A DNA stretch of 46,278 nucleotides from Planctomycetota bacterium. GTDB lineage: Bacteria; Planctomycetota; Planctomycetia; Pirellulales; Pirellulaceae. The notes under the pieces were generated by a model. It was not told the origin of the DNA, searched no databases, and saw only the letters and a program-made list of their open reading frames with translations. Below, piece by piece: positions 43,488-46,278 of this stretch. Position numbers and translations under genes: made by a program. Each line of letters starts with the position of its first letter. Positions within the stretch are counted from its first letter, which is position 1. The stretch is taken from NCBI GenBank assembly GCA_029259935.1, contig JAJDEH010000087.1:1-46278 (forward strand), written 5' to 3'.

Positions 43488-44615
43488 CTACGCCGGAGAC
43501 AGCATTAGTTCGCGGAACTGTTCGAATAGATAGCGGCTGTCGTGCGGGCCGGCTGATGCTTCGGGATGATATTGGACGCTGAACGCTGGCAGTTCCCGAT
43601 GTCGCAGGCCAGCGATCGTGTCGTCGTTGAGATTCCGGTGTGTAATCTCCAAGCACGCGGGCAGCGTCGATTCCTCGACGGCAAAGCCGTGGTTTTGCGA
43701 GGTGATTTCGACCTTCTTGGTGGCCACTTCTTGGACCGGCTGGTTCGCTCCGCGATGGCCGAATTTTAACTTGAATGTTTTTGCGCCGCAGGCCAACGCC
43801 ATTACCTGATGGCCAAGACAAATCCCGAACATGGGGACTTTACCCAAAAGTTCACGAATCGTGTCGATTGCGTACTTCAGCGGTTCCGGATCGCCAGGGC
43901 CGTTAGAAAGGAACACGCCGTCGGGATTCAGGTCGAGAATCTCCTTGGCCGACGCCGTGCCGGGAAGAATGGTCACTCGACATCCTTCGTCAAACAGATG
44001 CCGCGCAATATTCCACTTCATGCCAAAGTCGAGTGCCACGACGTGGAATTCGGTGGGGCGGTGAGATTGGTTTTCGTCGAGCTTGGCCCAGGGGCTCAGT
44101 TCTTCTTTCCAATCGCGAGCACTTTCGGGAATCACTTCTCGTACCAAGTCCCGGCCGACGAGCCCAGGGCTGGCTTTGGCTTTGGCAATCAGGCTGTCGT
44201 CGTTTAGATCTTGAGACGAAAGCACGCCTTTCATCGCGCCGTGGCTGCGAATGTGCCGCACCAAAGCGCGAGTATCGATTTCGGACAAGCCAACGATACC
44301 GTGTTGTTTTAAATAGTCGTGCAACGATCCTTCCGCGCGAAAACTGCTAGCCCGTCGGCAGTTTTCTCGCACGATAAAGCCCGCCAAGTGGGGCTTGTGG
44401 CTTTCCACGTCTTGTTGATTGACACCATAGTTGCCAATTTCAGTGTAAGTCATCGTGATAATTTGTCCCCGGTAGCTGGGGTCGGTCACGATCTCCTGAT
44501 AGCCGGTCATCGAAGTGTTGAAGACGACTTCGCCGTCGACTTCACCTTCCGCGCCAAACGATACACCGGTAAAAACGACACCATCCTCAAGGGCAAGTTT
44601 GGCAACTATTGTCAT
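43488..44615 (-). CDS. carA: Carbamoyl-phosphate synthase small (glutaminase) subunit
   Basis: A 375-residue glutaminase subunit that hydrolyses glutamine and passes ammonia to CarB for carbamoyl phosphate, feeding pyrimidine and arginine synthesis. The N-terminal domain shows the CarA hallmarks (LEDGVVFTGVSFGAEG, EVVFNTSMTGYQEI, SHGAMKGV). The class-I amidotransferase domain carries LSNGPGDPE, the nucleophile Cys266 in GICLGHQ, and His350 and Glu352 in YHPEAS. The length matches the family. No carB is in the window; the gene downstream (plus strand) is unrelated. Immediately upstream lies the candidate plus-strand RNA, whose putative promoter overlaps the carA start. The start is the ATG at 44615. 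Confidence 0.97.
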   Translation of the reverse strand: MTIVAKLALEDGVVFTGVSFGAEGEVDGEVVFNTSMTGYQEIVTDPSYRGQIITMTYTEIGNYGVNQQDVESHKPHLAGFIVRENCRRASSFRAEGSLHDYLKQHGIVGLSEIDTRALVRHIRSHGAMKGVLSSQDLNDDSLIAKAKASPGLVGRDLVREVIPESARDWKEELSPWAKLDENQSHRPTEFHVVALDFGMKWNIARHLFDEGCRVTILPGTASAKEILDLNPDGVFLSNGPGDPEPLKYAIDTIRELLGKVPMFGICLGHQVMALACGAKTFKLKFGHRGANQPVQEVATKKVEITSQNHGFAVEESTLPACLEITHRNLNDDTIAGLRHRELPAFSVQYHPEASAGPHDSRYLFEQFRELMLSPA

Positions 44616-44633
44616 GATAGGTATGGGTAGCTG

Positions 44634-44840
44634 CGCTTTACCGCAACCACGTTAGGGTTCGGGGTGGCAACCTGTGTAGGTTGTACGGAGTAACCGGAGA
44701 CCACGATTGCCATAAAGTTCGGGCTCGGTTCTTCCCGATATCCAAACATACGGCTGTGGGTCTCCGAACAAAGGTTTTCCTAAGTTCGGACAGCCATTTT
44801 GAGGGCTCTTGTTGCGGCGAGCAAGAGCCCTCGTTTTATT
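44634..44840 (+). ncRNA. Candidate structured small RNA ending in an intrinsic terminator
   Basis: The 353 bp between carA and the aminotransferase (both minus) contain a plus-strand terminator with no plus-strand gene before it. Upstream of it I can draw a chain of hairpins: CAACCT/AGGTTG with a 4-base loop (44668-44683); GGAGACC with GGTCTCC (44696-44702 and 44759-44765), enclosing TCGGG/CCCGA; and a symmetric hairpin CCGAAC-AA-AGG-TTTT-CCT-AA-GTTCGG (44764-44789). The second and third share 44764-44765 (and 44766 if the second stem takes its extra pair), so they compete. A TTGGCA (44599-44604), 17 bp, TATGGG (44622-44627) pair would start transcription near 44634, giving about 205 nt. It matches no RNA family I recognise; no ORF of note is present. 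Confidence 0.5.
44801..44839 (+). terminator. Strong intrinsic terminator on the plus strand
   Basis: A perfect 11-bp stem, GAGGGCTCTTG (44801-44811) with its complement (44822-44832), and a 10-base loop are followed by GTTTTATTT. The T-run is on the plus strand only, although both neighbouring genes are on the minus strand. Confidence 0.8.
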
Positions 44841-44968
44841 TAATGGCCAGCAGTTTTCCGAAACGATCTCTCATCGTCGGCTTTGTCTTGCTCGCCTTGC
44901 CAAGGGAGAACTAGTTCGCCTCCTTTGCACCACGGCAGGATGAACCATCCTATCCTACCTGCTTTTTC

Positions 44969-46210
44969 TTACCGGCCTAGACACTGGGCGATTTGGCGAA
45001 CCGCTTGGCGCAAGCGTTTTTCATTTTCGACCAGGGCCATACGCAGGAATCCTTCGCCCGCCGACCCGAATCCGCTGCCGGGACTGACCGCGACATCTCC
45101 CTTTTCCAGCAGCATCATGCCGAAATCCATGGTACTCATCTCTGTTCGCCACGGGTCGGGAATGGGAGCCCAGACGAACATACCCGCCTTAGGGGGCTGA
45201 ACATCCCAGCCGATCCGACGCAGTCCGTCGACCAAAACATCCCGGCGTTTTTGGTAAATCTTCGACTGCGACTCGACGGCGACTTCGGTGTGGCGGAGTG
45301 CCACGATGGCGGCAATCTGAATCGCCTGAAACATCCCGTAGTCGTAATAGCCCTTGATGACGCCCAACCCGCGCAGCATATCCGCGTTTCCCGAACAGAA
45401 TCCAATCCGCCAGCCGGCCATGTTGTAGCCTTTGCTCATGGTCGTAAACTCGACACCCACCTCGCTGGCTCCCGGTGCCGACAGAAAACTGGGTGGTCGA
45501 TATCCGTCGAATCCGACATCCGCGTACGCAAAGTCGCTGATCACCATGAAGCCGAACTTTTTCGCGAGCTTGACGACCTCCACGAAAAACTGCGGCTCGA
45601 CCGTGACCGTGGACGGATTGTGCGGGTAGTTGAGAATCAGTAGCTTGGGCGTCGGGTAGAGGTGTTCGCACGTGTAGGCAATGTTGGCGAGAAACTTTTC
45701 CCCGTCCTCGACATCCAAGGCAATCACGTTGCCAGCAGCCAATGCCACCGCGTACATGTGGACTGGGAAGTAAGGATTGGGGACGATCGCCGTATCGCCG
45801 GGCCCCATCAGAGCCAGGCACATGTGGCTAAATCCCTCCTTCGAGCCCAAGCAAACCATGATTTCCGATTCGGGATCCAGCCGCACGCCGTAGCGCGTCA
45901 AGTACTTGCTGGCAACTTCGCGCCGCAGATTGAGAATGCCGTTCGATTTGCTATAGCCGTGATTGCGCGGATCGCGAGCCGCTTCGGCCAGCTTTTCGAC
46001 CACTTGATCTTCGGGTGGATCACTCGGATTTCCCATTCCCAAGTCGATCACGTCGCCCCCGGCGCGCCGTTTTTCATACAGCAACTGATTGATCCGCCCA
46101 AACATGTACGGCGGCAGGCGGCTCACGCGCGACGCCAATTGGACTGTGAATTGATCCGGGTCGTCGTTGGACGCTTCGTCGGTGATTTCAGGTAGGTCGT
46201 ATTCAGACAT
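44969..46210 (-). CDS. alaC: AlaC-like aminotransferase
   Basis: A 413-residue pyridoxal-phosphate enzyme of fold type I. It resembles the glutamate-pyruvate aminotransferase AlaC (YfdZ) of Escherichia coli in several segments: [65 protein letters not shown], and [14 protein letters not shown], in which Lys260 binds the cofactor, with Asp226 and Tyr229 as cofactor contacts. Such enzymes interconvert pyruvate and alanine using glutamate. Members of the wider family include LL-diaminopimelate aminotransferases, so the substrate is not certain. The start at 46210 is the first ATG, without a strong upstream site. carA lies 353 bp downstream on the same strand, with the plus-strand RNA candidate between them. 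Confidence 0.9.
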   Translation of the reverse strand: MSEYDLPEITDEASNDDPDQFTVQLASRVSRLPPYMFGRINQLLYEKRRAGGDVIDLGMGNPSDPPEDQVVEKLAEAARDPRNHGYSKSNGILNLRREVASKYLTRYGVRLDPESEIMVCLGSKEGFSHMCLALMGPGDTAIVPNPYFPVHMYAVALAAGNVIALDVEDGEKFLANIAYTCEHLYPTPKLLILNYPHNPSTVTVEPQFFVEVVKLAKKFGFMVISDFAYADVGFDGYRPPSFLSAPGASEVGVEFTTMSKGYNMAGWRIGFCSGNADMLRGLGVIKGYYDYGMFQAIQIAAIVALRHTEVAVESQSKIYQKRRDVLVDGLRRIGWDVQPPKAGMFVWAPIPDPWRTEMSTMDFGMMLLEKGDVAVSPGSGFGSAGEGFLRMALVENEKRLRQAVRQIAQCLGR

Positions 46211-46259
46211 TCTTGGAAGGGCGGGCGGGTGTCGATTGATGTTTGTCTTTTTCTCTTTG

Positions 46260-46278
46260 TCCCCCTTGCTAAGGGGGA
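46260..46278. repeat. Palindromic element cut by the window end
   Basis: TCCCCCTT and AAGGGGGA flank a 3-base loop, after a T-rich stretch. This is the type of G/C-block palindrome that recurs between genes in many planctomycetes. The rest of it lies outside the window, so its extent cannot be judged. Confidence 0.5.

Noticed and set aside
44634..44840. The RNA candidate as SRP RNA, RNase P RNA, tmRNA or 6S RNA
   Set aside because: I do not find the SRP GGAA/AGCAGCC core, the RNase P GAGGAAAGTCC element, a tmRNA tRNA-like end, or the single long hairpin with central bubble of 6S RNA.
1..46278. CRISPR arrays, tRNA genes, insertion sequences, prophage
   Set aside because: I saw no regularly spaced repeats, tRNA-like cloverleaf, transposase or phage protein in reading through the window.

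Overview
The window reads as a chromosomal segment of a planctomycete, most likely a member of the Pirellulales. The inference rests on gene content: a DUF1549/DUF1553 (PSCyt/PSD-type) secreted cytochrome-like protein beside giant secreted WD40 proteins, ECF sigma factors paired with Ser/Thr kinases or FecR-like proteins, 'NPYAPP' membrane proteins, a DnaJ-like/protease/HEAT mosaic protein, a DUF5690 transporter and several short intergenic inverted-repeat elements. I see no tRNA, rRNA, transposase, phage gene or CRISPR array.

Layout. 1-2155: remnant of a VOC-family gene and three small secreted or membrane proteins, one of them ('NPYAPP') interrupted by an in-frame stop. 2156-5032 (-): a large signalling protein with zinc ribbon, Hanks kinase, pseudokinase and TIR domain. 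5513-21662 (+): a 16-kb four-gene operon of secreted proteins: WD40 giant (1823 aa), DUF1549/DUF1553 cytochrome-like protein, PPC-domain protein with an alanine-rich coiled coil, and cytochrome c/WD40 giant (1636 aa) with a related coiled coil. 21705-23180 (-): a membrane protein and a TPR protein. 23583-26884 (+): ECF sigma factor, transmembrane Ser/Thr kinase and secreted protein. 26953-29882 (-): another ECF sigma factor below a secreted ankyrin-repeat protein. 29989-33976: phosphonate catabolism locus with PhnX, an HpnW-like FAD oxidoreductase and a PhnZ-like HD oxygenase on the minus strand and a DUF5690 MFS transporter divergent from them. 34310-37075 (+): an ECF sigma factor followed by a membrane FecR-like protein fused to a serpin. 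37274-43404: a DUF3604/PHP-like protein, a secreted protein of unknown function and a J-like/pseudoprotease/HEAT protein. 43488-46210 (-): carA and an AlaC-like aminotransferase, separated by a plus-strand structured-RNA candidate that ends in a strong intrinsic terminator.

How the genes may work together. The window is rich in signal transduction: three ECF sigma factors, each beside a different partner type (kinase, ankyrin protein, FecR-serpin), and two Hanks-type kinases. The most unusual systems are the sigma-FecR-serpin pair, which could sense proteases outside the membrane, and the kinase-pseudokinase-TIR fusion, whose TIR domain keeps the position of the catalytic glutamate of NAD-cleaving TIRs and could be an immune or stress effector. 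The WD40/cytochrome operon probably builds a cell-envelope complex, in which two proteins share a homologous coiled-coil insertion. The phosphonate locus would import and degrade aminoethylphosphonate-type compounds. Functions are inferred from recalled family features; no database search was run.
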